NCBI GenBank assembly: GCA_002496905.1
Contig: DALV01000092.1
Coordinates: 673-5,912, forward strand
DNA length: 5,240 bases
Direction: 5' to 3'
From: Euryarchaeota archaeon UBA105
Lineage (GTDB): Archaea; Thermoplasmatota; Poseidoniia; Poseidoniales; Thalassarchaeaceae
Below the pieces are notes generated by a model. That model saw nothing but the letters and a program-made list of their open reading frames with translations. It searched no databases and was not told the origin of the DNA. Each line of letters begins with the position of its first letter. The stretch's first letter is position 1. Shown here piece by piece: positions 1-5,240 of the stretch. The position numbers and the translations under genes were made by a program.

Positions 1-930
1 CCAATTCCACAGGCAGAACGAGTAGGGTCATTTCTTGCATTGCATGGAATGAATCCTGAAGAAAAGAGAAGATTGCATATCGGTTTTTCAGCCGGCCGCT
101 TCGAATTTATGGCTCGGCCGTACGGAATCGTGCCTCGTGATGAAGTTGAGGAGGCTGCTTGGCCGGCTCTAAGAGGTCAGATTTTCGCGGAGGCATCTGA
201 GATTTTCCTCAGGCTATTGAATGGTGAAGTGATTTCTAGTGAAATGATTCGAAAGACCATCCTTACTAGAGATAATTTCCGCTCCGATGAAGATTGGCAG
301 AATGTTCAGGATGCTGCCATGAAAATGCATAGCCTATCACAGGCGCCGGAATCAATCACCATTCCATCAAGGTATGACTTCGAGGAAATCAAAACTATTC
401 CTCAGGAATGGCGTCGTGAATTACTCAACTTAGTCCTTGGAAGTCATGATGTAAATCTACAGATTGAGGTAAACAAGTGGGCACCTGTTCAGGTGTTCAA
501 CCTCTCGATAACACCTCCTCATATTATTGAACAAACTCATGAAAGAATGGCAGAATACTACCACTCTTCAGGTGGTGTATGGACCCGTGATATGATGCCT
601 CGTACAATCATGGTCTTCGTTAATGACGAGGATGGTTTGACTGATGATGAGCGAAGCGCGGCGGCAAAAGAAGAAGCTAGAGCCGCTTTGACAACCTATT
701 GGCATGCTTTAGAGGGCACTATTGATCCTACCAAAGTAGAGCGTGCCACCGATAATGCAGTAATTGGAAATGTCCATGAAGTTGCTGAACAAATCAAAGA
801 AAGATTCCACCCCGAAGACCGCCTAATGTGTTGGTTCGATTTCTTTAATCACGATTCTCAACGGGTTCAACGCAACATGGAGGCATTCATGACGAAAGTC
901 GCCCCGGCGATAAATGGAGGGAGCGAATGA
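1..930 (+). CDS. Luciferase-like (LLM) flavin-dependent monooxygenase, 5'-truncated by window edge
   Basis: The reading frame is open from base 1 to TGA at 928-930 (309 visible residues), so the true start lies upstream; TTG at 40 and ATG at 49 fall inside conserved sequence and are not the start. LLM-family enzymes are TIM-barrel proteins that use reduced FMN (or F420 in some branches) and O2 to oxidise small organic substrates in the cytosol; length is usually about 330-400 residues, so roughly the first 50-80 are missing. Family marks (visible numbering): PxxxAERVGSFLAL (1-14), matching the barrel segment before the 'GR' strand; SAGRFEFMARPYGIVP (30-45); and the C-terminal block 252-301, with AVIGNVHEVAEQIKERF followed by WFDFFNHDS and RNMEAFMTKVAP, typical of LLM oxidoreductases that regulate access by a late 'G(D/N)xxxVAxQI' helix. 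It overlaps the next gene by 4 bases (ATGA). The substrate cannot be read from the sequence; the downstream amidohydrolase and semialdehyde dehydrogenase suggest catabolism. The family call is firm, the specific function open. Confidence 0.88.
   Translation, partial: PIPQAERVGSFLALHGMNPEEKRRLHIGFSAGRFEFMARPYGIVPRDEVEEAAWPALRGQIFAEASEIFLRLLNGEVISSEMIRKTILTRDNFRSDEDWQNVQDAAMKMHSLSQAPESITIPSRYDFEEIKTIPQEWRRELLNLVLGSHDVNLQIEVNKWAPVQVFNLSITPPHIIEQTHERMAEYYHSSGGVWTRDMMPRTIMVFVNDEDGLTDDERSAAAKEEARAALTTYWHALEGTIDPTKVERATDNAVIGNVHEVAEQIKERFHPEDRLMCWFDFFNHDSQRVQRNMEAFMTKVAPAINGGSE
916..920 (+). promoter_or_regulatory. Shine-Dalgarno site for the asparaginase-like gene
   Basis: GGAGG sits 6 bases upstream of the ATG at 927, inside the last codons of the LLM gene. 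Together with the ATGA stop/start overlap, this supports ATG 927 as the start and translational coupling between the two genes. Confidence 0.75.
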
Positions 931-2105
931 GCGCACGCAAAACCGAGCAGCCATCCAGCGTAGCACCAGGTCGACCCGGATCTGCGGTATTCCCAACGAA
1001 CCCTCTAGGAGAACAACACGAAGGTATCGCAACCGGACGTGATGTAGAGTGGGAACCATTAGTTGATTTCAGGCGCATGGATGTCTCGGAAAATACCATT
1101 CATGGAGCTATTGCTTGGGCGCATGGTGACGAAATTATACATTCATTCGGTGGAAATGTTTTGGTCTATGGCCGCTCAATGATGAAGCCGTTAATGATGA
1201 AGCCTTTTACTGAGGTTTTGGAAGACTTAGATTGGAAACAAAAAGCCATTTCATGTTCCTCACACAATGGAGACACAGAGCACGTTGCAGCTGCTCAGTC
1301 CCTACTTACAGAATCAGAGTGGGGCTTGATGCAATGCCCATTGGACGTGCCATTAATTCAATTCGGACGTCAGGTTAGAAGGCCAAGAAGATGGTTTCAC
1401 ACATGCTCTGGAGAACACGCTGCAATACTCAAAGGGATGAGGAAAAGAGGGATGAATAGAGCAGGATATACTTTGCCTAGTTCGCCATGGTTTCCCGAAT
1501 ACCTTGATGTTTTGCGTGAATATATGAATAATCCAGATTGGGAACCATTGCGAGTTGCGAAGGATGGCTGTGGTTTCCCTACGACTTCAAATACTGTTGA
1601 TGAATTAGCCGTGATGTTCGCCAATCTAGCAAAAAATAGGGACGAGGATTGGATTTGGGAGGCAATGAATAGGCACCCCGATCTAATAGGCGGATTCAAC
1701 AGACTGGACTCAACTTGTATTAAGGCCGGAGAAGGAAAACTAATCGCAAAAGAAGGCGCTGATGGATTACTCGGTTTATCTGTGGAACACCCTGATTGGC
1801 CTAATGGCCTTGGTGTAGTAATCAAAATCGCTCATGGTTGGAATTCTCAGGCAACCTGGTATGTCTCCCGTGCGGTATTGGGTGTTTTGGGGATACAACT
1901 TCGAAACCCGTATCCCCTACATAGACAGAAAGCATTCATCGTACCCGGAATTGTTCCTGACAAATATCGAGAGGCCCTTGAGGAAGTTGTAACGTGGGAT
2001 GAATGGGATCCAGATAGAGATCGATTCTCACTCGACTGGAAAGAGTACTCAGAAGCCATGACCCGTTCAGATCCATTCGCCAATGAGGGAAGTCAGGAGG
2101 GTTGA
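927..2105 (+). CDS. Asparaginase II (class 3) family amidohydrolase with an altered zinc-site residue
   Basis: This 392-residue protein belongs to the asparaginase II family (Rhizobium etli type, related in fold to serine beta-lactamases), whose members hydrolyse the side-chain amide of L-asparagine or similar substrates. Motifs seen in order: GRS84xxK87P, the first Ser-Lys pair; CSS112HNGDTEHV, holding the second catalytic Ser; TC160SGE163H; KDGC215GFPT; NRHPDLIGGFNRLDST (248-263); and AK275EGADG, where Lys275 is the likely partner of the second Ser. As I recall from the R. etli enzyme, zinc is held by the Cys of CSGKH, the Lys of the same motif and the Cys of DGC. Both cysteines are kept here, but the Lys is Glu163, and the usual Gln-Ala after RSxxKPx is Met-Met. 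The protein has about 50 extra N-terminal residues of low complexity and is a little longer than usual (330-370). Coupled to the LLM gene upstream and the aldehyde dehydrogenase downstream, it may be an amidase or deaminase for a pathway intermediate rather than a housekeeping asparaginase; that is inference. Confidence 0.85.
   Translation: MSARKTEQPSSVAPGRPGSAVFPTNPLGEQHEGIATGRDVEWEPLVDFRRMDVSENTIHGAIAWAHGDEIIHSFGGNVLVYGRSMMKPLMMKPFTEVLEDLDWKQKAISCSSHNGDTEHVAAAQSLLTESEWGLMQCPLDVPLIQFGRQVRRPRRWFHTCSGEHAAILKGMRKRGMNRAGYTLPSSPWFPEYLDVLREYMNNPDWEPLRVAKDGCGFPTTSNTVDELAVMFANLAKNRDEDWIWEAMNRHPDLIGGFNRLDSTCIKAGEGKLIAKEGADGLLGLSVEHPDWPNGLGVVIKIAHGWNSQATWYVSRAVLGVLGIQLRNPYPLHRQKAFIVPGIVPDKYREALEEVVTWDEWDPDRDRFSLDWKEYSEAMTRSDPFANEGSQEG
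1178..1204 (+). repeat. Short direct repeat at the asparaginase-family SxxK motif
   Basis: The 12-mer aatgatgaagcc occurs twice, at 1178-1189 and 1193-1204, with a 15-base (five-codon) period. It encodes the doubled MMKP in RS-MMKPL-MMKPF, directly on the catalytic Ser-Lys motif. Alignment by eye with the family pattern RSxxKPxQAxPL needs no insertion, so the repeat probably reflects codon and residue convergence rather than a duplication. Confidence 0.5.
2095..2100 (+). promoter_or_regulatory. Shine-Dalgarno site that decides the aldehyde dehydrogenase start
   Basis: AGGAGG lies at the end of the asparaginase-like gene. It is only 1 base from the upstream in-frame TTG (2102) but 7 bases from the TTG at 2108, the normal spacing. 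It therefore favours TTG 2108 as the initiation codon. Confidence 0.75.
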
Positions 2106-2107
2106 TT

Positions 2108-3622
2108 TTGGACCCTGAGAAGTGCTGTGAATCCGGTTGCACCCCTTGTGAAAGAGACCCTGTTGGCAGTGAACCTCGCGACCTTTGCAACTACATTGAC
2201 GGTGAGTTTGTCTGTCACTCTAGCGATGAATGGATGAACGTTCTGAAACCAGCAACTGGTGAGAGATTTGGAAGAGTTCCACTTTCAACAAAAGCGGATG
2301 TTGATCATGCAGTTTCGGCGGCGAAAAAGGCTCAACCAGCATGGGGTCGTCTTAGCCATGCAGAAAGAGCCGATTGGTTGGATAAAATCGCCAATGCCTT
2401 AGAAGCAAAATACGAAGATATCGCCGCACTTGAGAGCAAAGATACTGGTAAACCAATATCCTTAGCACGCGCAGTAGATGCTTACCGTTCAGTGGCTAAT
2501 TTCCGATTCTTTGCAGGATTAATTCGAGAAACTCACGGCGGTCAGAGAGAACGCTTTGAGATGGAGGATGCAACAAATATCGTTGTTCCAAAACCTGTAG
2601 GCGTTGGTGCATTAATTACTCCATGGAACCTTCCATTGTACCTTCTAAGTTGGAAGGTCGCCCCAGCCATCGGGATGGGTAATACAGTCGTCTGTAAGCC
2701 CAGTGAATTAACTCCAATGACCGCCGATTTACTAATGGAAACTATTCACGAAATCGGTCTTCCAAAAGGGGTAGTCAACCTAGTTCATGGAGATGGAATA
2801 GGTGCAGGTGGCCCACTTACCTCTCATCCCAATGTCGACCTTGTCTCATTCACAGGAGGCACGGCTACCGGAGCCAAAGTCGCTGCCGCCGCCAGTCCAA
2901 TGTTCAAGAAACTCAGTCTAGAATTAGGCGGCAAGAATGCAAGCATAGTATTCGACGACTGTGATATGGAGAAAACCGTTGAAGGAGTGACTAGAGCCGC
3001 GTTCCTAAATCAAGGACAAGTGTGTCTATGCGGCTCAAGAATTCTTGTCCAATCTGGAATTTTCGATGAATTTGTCGAGGCTTTTGTCAATTCAGTTGAA
3101 TCAATGAAAATCGGTGATCCTTCAGACGAATCTACCCAATTAGGCGCATTGATTTCAGCAGACCATCTCGCGAAAGTGGAAAGTTATGTCGACTTGGCTA
3201 AGGAGGAAGGAGGTGAGATACTCACGGGAGGATATCCCTGTCTTCCAAAAGAGTTCGAGCACGGCAATTGGCTAGCACCTACTGTCATTTCAGGTGTAGC
3301 AACAGATGCTAGATGCACAACTGAGGAAATCTTCGGGCCTGTTGTAACCATACATCGATTTGAGAGTGAAGAAGAAGCGATTGCGATTGCAAATAACACC
3401 CGCTATGGTTTGGCGGGAAGCGTTTGGACTAGCGACTTAGAAAGGGGACAAAGAGTTGCGGAAAATATCGACACTGGCATGGTTTGGGTCAATACTTGGC
3501 TACATCGAGATTTGAGAGTTCCATTTGGTGGAGTCAAGGATAGTGGAGTAGGAAGAGAAGGTGGGCGTTGGAGTCTCGGCTTTTTCTCAGAACCAATGAA
3601 CATCTGCCTCAAGCATGATTGA
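2108..3622 (+). CDS. Aldehyde dehydrogenase, 2-aminomuconate / 2-hydroxymuconate semialdehyde dehydrogenase-like
   Basis: This NAD(P)-dependent aldehyde dehydrogenase oxidises an aldehyde to an acid through a cysteine thioester. From TTG 2108 it is 504 residues; TTG 2102 would add two, and the first in-frame ATG lies too far inside the core domain. Hallmarks (numbered from 2108): TPWN174LP, CK197PSE for the cofactor, SFTGGTATG (247-255), the general base in LE272LGGKN, catalytic C306 in GQVCLCGS, and EEIFGPVV (406-413). The CLC around the nucleophile and the tail NTWLHRDLRVPFGG...GREGG are characteristic of the ALDH8A1 / AmnC / hydroxymuconic semialdehyde branch; Arg near 121 and in the HRDLR segment are candidates for binding the substrate carboxylate. 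Ahead of the ALDH core (which starts near NYIDGEF) is an unusual DPEKCCESGCTPCERD stretch resembling the small oxidoreductase-like cysteine domain. The gene starts at the end of the asparaginase-like gene, so it is coupled to it. The subfamily call is good; the actual substrate is not proven. Confidence 0.9.
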   Translation: MDPEKCCESGCTPCERDPVGSEPRDLCNYIDGEFVCHSSDEWMNVLKPATGERFGRVPLSTKADVDHAVSAAKKAQPAWGRLSHAERADWLDKIANALEAKYEDIAALESKDTGKPISLARAVDAYRSVANFRFFAGLIRETHGGQRERFEMEDATNIVVPKPVGVGALITPWNLPLYLLSWKVAPAIGMGNTVVCKPSELTPMTADLLMETIHEIGLPKGVVNLVHGDGIGAGGPLTSHPNVDLVSFTGGTATGAKVAAAASPMFKKLSLELGGKNASIVFDDCDMEKTVEGVTRAAFLNQGQVCLCGSRILVQSGIFDEFVEAFVNSVESMKIGDPSDESTQLGALISADHLAKVESYVDLAKEEGGEILTGGYPCLPKEFEHGNWLAPTVISGVATDARCTTEEIFGPVVTIHRFESEEEAIAIANNTRYGLAGSVWTSDLERGQRVAENIDTGMVWVNTWLHRDLRVPFGGVKDSGVGREGGRWSLGFFSEPMNICLKHD

Positions 3623-3669
3623 AAACATCAACTGTGAAATGTGAGTTCGCTCGCGTGACGCATTAGAAT
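3623..3669 (+). other. 47-base spacer before fabH, no clear control element
   Basis: This is the longest gap between genes in the window. It holds no clear Shine-Dalgarno site for the ATG at 3670, no hairpin with a T-run, and no convincing promoter pair. TAGAAT at 3664-3669 resembles a bacterial -10 element but abuts the start codon, too close for a normal -10. A 9-base odd palindrome, gcgtgacgc, at 3653-3661 could be chance. fabH may be read through from the upstream operon or from a promoter not recognisable by eye. Confidence 0.4.
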
Positions 3670-4650
3670 ATGGCCTCTGTGGGAATTATTGGACTCGGTT
3701 CATACGTGCCTCCTGACGAAATGAGTAATGAGGATTGGGCGGAAATCGTTGAGACCAGCGATGAGTGGATAACCACCAAAACTGGCATGAAAAGGCGACG
3801 AATCGCTGACAAAGATACACACACTTCAGATCTAGCTGTAGAAGCATGCAAGAGGGCTCTGGATGATGCTGGACTAACTCCTGACGACATAGATTTGGTA
3901 ATACTCGCAACCTCATCCCCTGATGTTCCCCTTTCCTCAACAGCGGGAATTATTCAGGAAAAATTGGGTTGTTCGGATTGTGGGGCCTTCGACATCAATG
4001 CGGTTTGTGCAGGATGGGTTTACGCCCTAGATGTAGGTGCTCGATTTGCTGGAACTCCCGGCTACGACAAGGTTCTAGTGGTCGGCTCTGAAATTTATTC
4101 ACGCATTCTAAATTGGCAAGACAGAACCACTTGCGTCCTATTTGGTGACGGAGCGGGAGCGGCAGTTCTAGGTGAGGTAGAAGATGGAAAAGGAGTCTTG
4201 GGTTCTTGGCTAACCAGTGATGGTAGCGGCTCGGGTGTAATCGAAATTCCAGCAGGTGGAGTTAGAGTTCCAATTCCGAGTGATAATTTCGAGGAAGGAA
4301 TGCAATACTTCCACATGGATGGAAGAGCAGTCTGGAACTTCGCCATCGAGGCTTTTCCACAGGCCGTACTTAGCGCACTAGAACGGGTTGGGAAAAGTCT
4401 GGATGAAGTCGACTTAGTAATCCCTCATCAGGCCAATATCAATATCATCAAAACAGGAATGGAAAAACTTAGCCTGCCGATGGAAAAGACATTCACAAAT
4501 TTGCACAAGTACGGAAACACTGCCGGTGCAAGTGTACCAATCGCCATGCGTGAAGCGATGGATGAGGGGTTGATTGGCCCAGGATCTCTAGTGGTTACCG
4601 CTGCATTTGGTGGTGGTTTAGCATGGGGTGCTAATGTCATCCAATTCTGA
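3670..4650 (+). CDS. fabH: Beta-ketoacyl-ACP synthase III (FabH)
   Basis: FabH condenses an acyl-CoA, usually acetyl-CoA, with malonyl-ACP to start type II fatty acid synthesis in the cytosol. The 326-residue product is near the E. coli length (317). The start MASVGIIGLGSYVP is the canonical FabH N terminus, and SDEWITTKTGMKRRRIA (30-46) is the conserved CoA/substrate region. The thiolase-fold triad is complete: Cys113 in INAVCAGW, His253 in IPHQANINII and Asn283 in KYGNTAGAS. NWQDRTTCVLFGDGAGA (148-164) and the C-terminal FGGGLAWGANVIQF (313-326) also match. The residue after CAG is Trp116 where Phe is usual, next to the acyl pocket, so primer preference may differ. No acp, fabD or fabG is visible beside it, so it could instead prime a specialised lipid or polyketide; housekeeping FabH remains most likely. 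It lies 47 bases after the dehydrogenase and converges with sodX. Confidence 0.9.
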   Translation: MASVGIIGLGSYVPPDEMSNEDWAEIVETSDEWITTKTGMKRRRIADKDTHTSDLAVEACKRALDDAGLTPDDIDLVILATSSPDVPLSSTAGIIQEKLGCSDCGAFDINAVCAGWVYALDVGARFAGTPGYDKVLVVGSEIYSRILNWQDRTTCVLFGDGAGAAVLGEVEDGKGVLGSWLTSDGSGSGVIEIPAGGVRVPIPSDNFEEGMQYFHMDGRAVWNFAIEAFPQAVLSALERVGKSLDEVDLVIPHQANINIIKTGMEKLSLPMEKTFTNLHKYGNTAGASVPIAMREAMDEGLIGPGSLVVTAAFGGGLAWGANVIQF

Positions 4651-4652
4651 GC
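4651..4652. other. Two-base convergent junction between fabH and sodX
   Basis: The fabH TGA ends at 4650 and the sodX TAG (minus strand) occupies 4653-4655. There is no room for a terminator between them, and I see no GC-rich hairpin with a T-run on either side within about 50 bases. Transcripts from the two strands must overlap or end inside the opposing gene. Confidence 0.7.
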
Positions 4653-4949
4653 CTATTGTGGGACTAAAACAGCGATGACTGAGGATATGTCTACTTCCCC
4701 AAAGTTGTGACTATCCTCACTAGCCGTGGGGTCTGGATTGTCGCCAACAAGGAATAATCGACCATCTTCCATAGATTGGATTCGTTTGATTATCCTTAGA
4801 TTAGGTCTGAACGGATGATCTAACAATACTATTTGCCCTACTTCCACTAGGTTTGAGTCGATTCTCTCAAACTTAGCAGTGCTACCCTGCTTGAGTGTAG
4901 GCCACATTGAGTCGCCGTTTACGACGACATTCAGGAAGCGCGAATCCAT
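4653..4949 (-). CDS. sodX: Nickel superoxide dismutase maturation protease (SodX, signal-peptidase S26/S24-like)
   Basis: This 98-residue protein is a small peptidase of the signal peptidase I / LexA clan. SodX is thought to cleave the SodN propeptide so that the new N-terminal His can bind nickel. The nucleophile Ser14 sits in VVNGDSMWPTL (9-19) and the general base Lys55 in RIIKRI (52-57), followed by the box LVGDNPDPTASEDSHNFG (67-84), very close to the SodX/S26 pattern GDNP...S.DSR.FG. VLLDHPFRP (41-49) is also typical of the SodX group. There is no N-terminal membrane anchor, unlike secretory signal peptidases, consistent with a cytosolic processing enzyme. ATG 4949 is the only sensible start, just before the catalytic Ser; its Shine-Dalgarno is weak (GAAG), so translation probably depends on coupling to sodN, which overlaps it by 19 bases. 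The pairing with sodN makes the functional call strong. Confidence 0.88.
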   Translation of the reverse strand: MDSRFLNVVVNGDSMWPTLKQGSTAKFERIDSNLVEVGQIVLLDHPFRPNLRIIKRIQSMEDGRLFLVGDNPDPTASEDSHNFGEVDISSVIAVLVPQ

Positions 4950-5240
4950 GGGTCTTCACGGCCCTTGGTACCCCAGAACATGTGGTGGATTGATTCAACC
5001 GCATCCATCAATTCCTGAGCATGTTGCTCTGAGACTTCTACCTTACATGCTGAGCAGAGTTTTGCTGCCTGCCAGAAAGTGTCGTGTAGGTCAGGGATTG
5101 ATTCTAGGTGTTGAGGCTTGAAGTAATCAGTCCAAAGTACCAATAATTCGTCCTTGCACTTTTGAGCTTCTTCTTCCTTGATTGTGGCATAGCGGCTCAT
5201 TGTGTTGATGTAGCTTGCAGTTCCACAGTCTGAGCCATGA
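4931..5240 (-). CDS. sodN: Nickel superoxide dismutase (SodN), 5'-truncated by window edge
   Basis: NiSOD converts superoxide to O2 and H2O2 using nickel bound by an N-terminal hook (HCxxPCG); it forms four-helix-bundle hexamers. The minus-strand frame is open to the window edge (102 visible residues), so the ATG at 5200 is internal and the propeptide and nickel hook lie off the right side. Diagnostic segments: YINTMSRYATIKEEEA, ELLVLWTDYFKPQHLE, PDLHDTFWQAAKL and IHHMFWGTKGR. The core LWTDYFKPxH...P.LH is shared by all NiSODs. The CSAC at the end of the third helix and the tail GREDPWIRAS, running past the usual FWxTK end, resemble the cyanobacterial/marine-plankton form rather than the Streptomyces one, as I recall them. 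The last 19 bases overlap sodX. With the hook outside the window, catalytic competence cannot be checked here. Confidence 0.9.
   Translation of the reverse strand, partial: HGSDCGTASYINTMSRYATIKEEEAQKCKDELLVLWTDYFKPQHLESIPDLHDTFWQAAKLCSACKVEVSEQHAQELMDAVESIHHMFWGTKGREDPWIRAS

Noticed and set aside
40..60. TTG 40 or ATG 49 as the start of the first gene
   Set aside because: The frame is open to base 1, and upstream codons already match conserved LLM sequence (AERVGSFLAL), so these are internal codons.
1178..1204. 12-base direct repeat as a tandem duplication or slippage insertion
   Set aside because: The encoded segment keeps the normal family spacing around RSxxKP, so no extra residues were gained.
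1397..1825. 142-residue minus-strand open frame inside the asparaginase-like gene
   Set aside because: It is the longest antisense frame in the window, but it lies wholly within a gene with conserved motifs, and its translation is Ser/Pro-rich without recognisable domains.
3664..3669. TAGAAT as a -10 promoter element for fabH
   Set aside because: It touches the ATG, leaving no room for a transcription start between it and the start codon, and no -35 partner is visible; most likely chance.
4879..5121. 80-residue plus-strand open frame across the sodN/sodX region
   Set aside because: It is antisense to two well-recognised overlapping genes, has no family features and no ribosome site; it is a shadow frame.
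5198..5200. ATG at 5200 (minus strand) as the start of sodN
   Set aside because: The frame continues to the window edge with NiSOD-like residues (YINT), and a start here would remove the nickel-binding hook.

Overview
This window is densely coding, with about 47 bases of visible non-coding sequence apart from a 2-base gap. It looks like a piece of a compact, probably marine planktonic, prokaryotic genome. The clues are stop/start overlaps, a TTG start with a strong Shine-Dalgarno sequence, GC in the mid-40s percent (judged by eye from a few lines), free use of AGA/AGG/CGA arginine codons, and a nickel superoxide dismutase with its maturation protease, a pair common in marine plankton. The phylum cannot be fixed from the sequence alone. 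Marine Actinobacteriota, SAR324, SAR202-type Chloroflexota and Poseidoniia (Marine Group II archaea) are all reasonable candidates. This is inference.

Left block, plus strand, 1-3622. Three genes are packed head to tail with overlapping or nearly touching ends: a luciferase-like flavin-dependent monooxygenase (LLM; its 5' end lies outside the window), an asparaginase II (class 3) family amidohydrolase, and an aldehyde dehydrogenase of the 2-aminomuconate / 2-hydroxymuconate semialdehyde (ALDH8A1-like) group. The second and third genes have strong Shine-Dalgarno sequences inside the end of the preceding gene, so the three are almost certainly cotranscribed and translationally coupled. Together they read as a catabolic module: oxygenation or ring/C-N cleavage by the LLM enzyme, hydrolytic release of an amide or amine nitrogen by the asparaginase-like enzyme, and oxidation of the resulting semialdehyde to an acid by the dehydrogenase. 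The substrate is unknown. Two molecular oddities stand out: the asparaginase homologue has Glu where the family normally has a zinc-binding Lys, and the dehydrogenase carries a short N-terminal CCxSGCxxC motif resembling the small 'oxidoreductase-like' cysteine domain.

Middle, plus strand, 3670-4650. A complete beta-ketoacyl-ACP synthase III (fabH) with an intact Cys-His-Asn triad follows a 47-base spacer. Unlike the preceding genes it has no clear Shine-Dalgarno sequence.

Right block, minus strand, 4653-5240. A nickel superoxide dismutase (sodN, 5' end outside the window) is followed by its signal-peptidase-like maturation protease (sodX). The two overlap by 19 bases. SodX is expected to remove the SodN propeptide to expose the nickel-binding N terminus. 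sodX converges on fabH with only 2 bases between the stop codons.

No RNA genes, insertion sequences, CRISPR arrays or attachment sites were seen.
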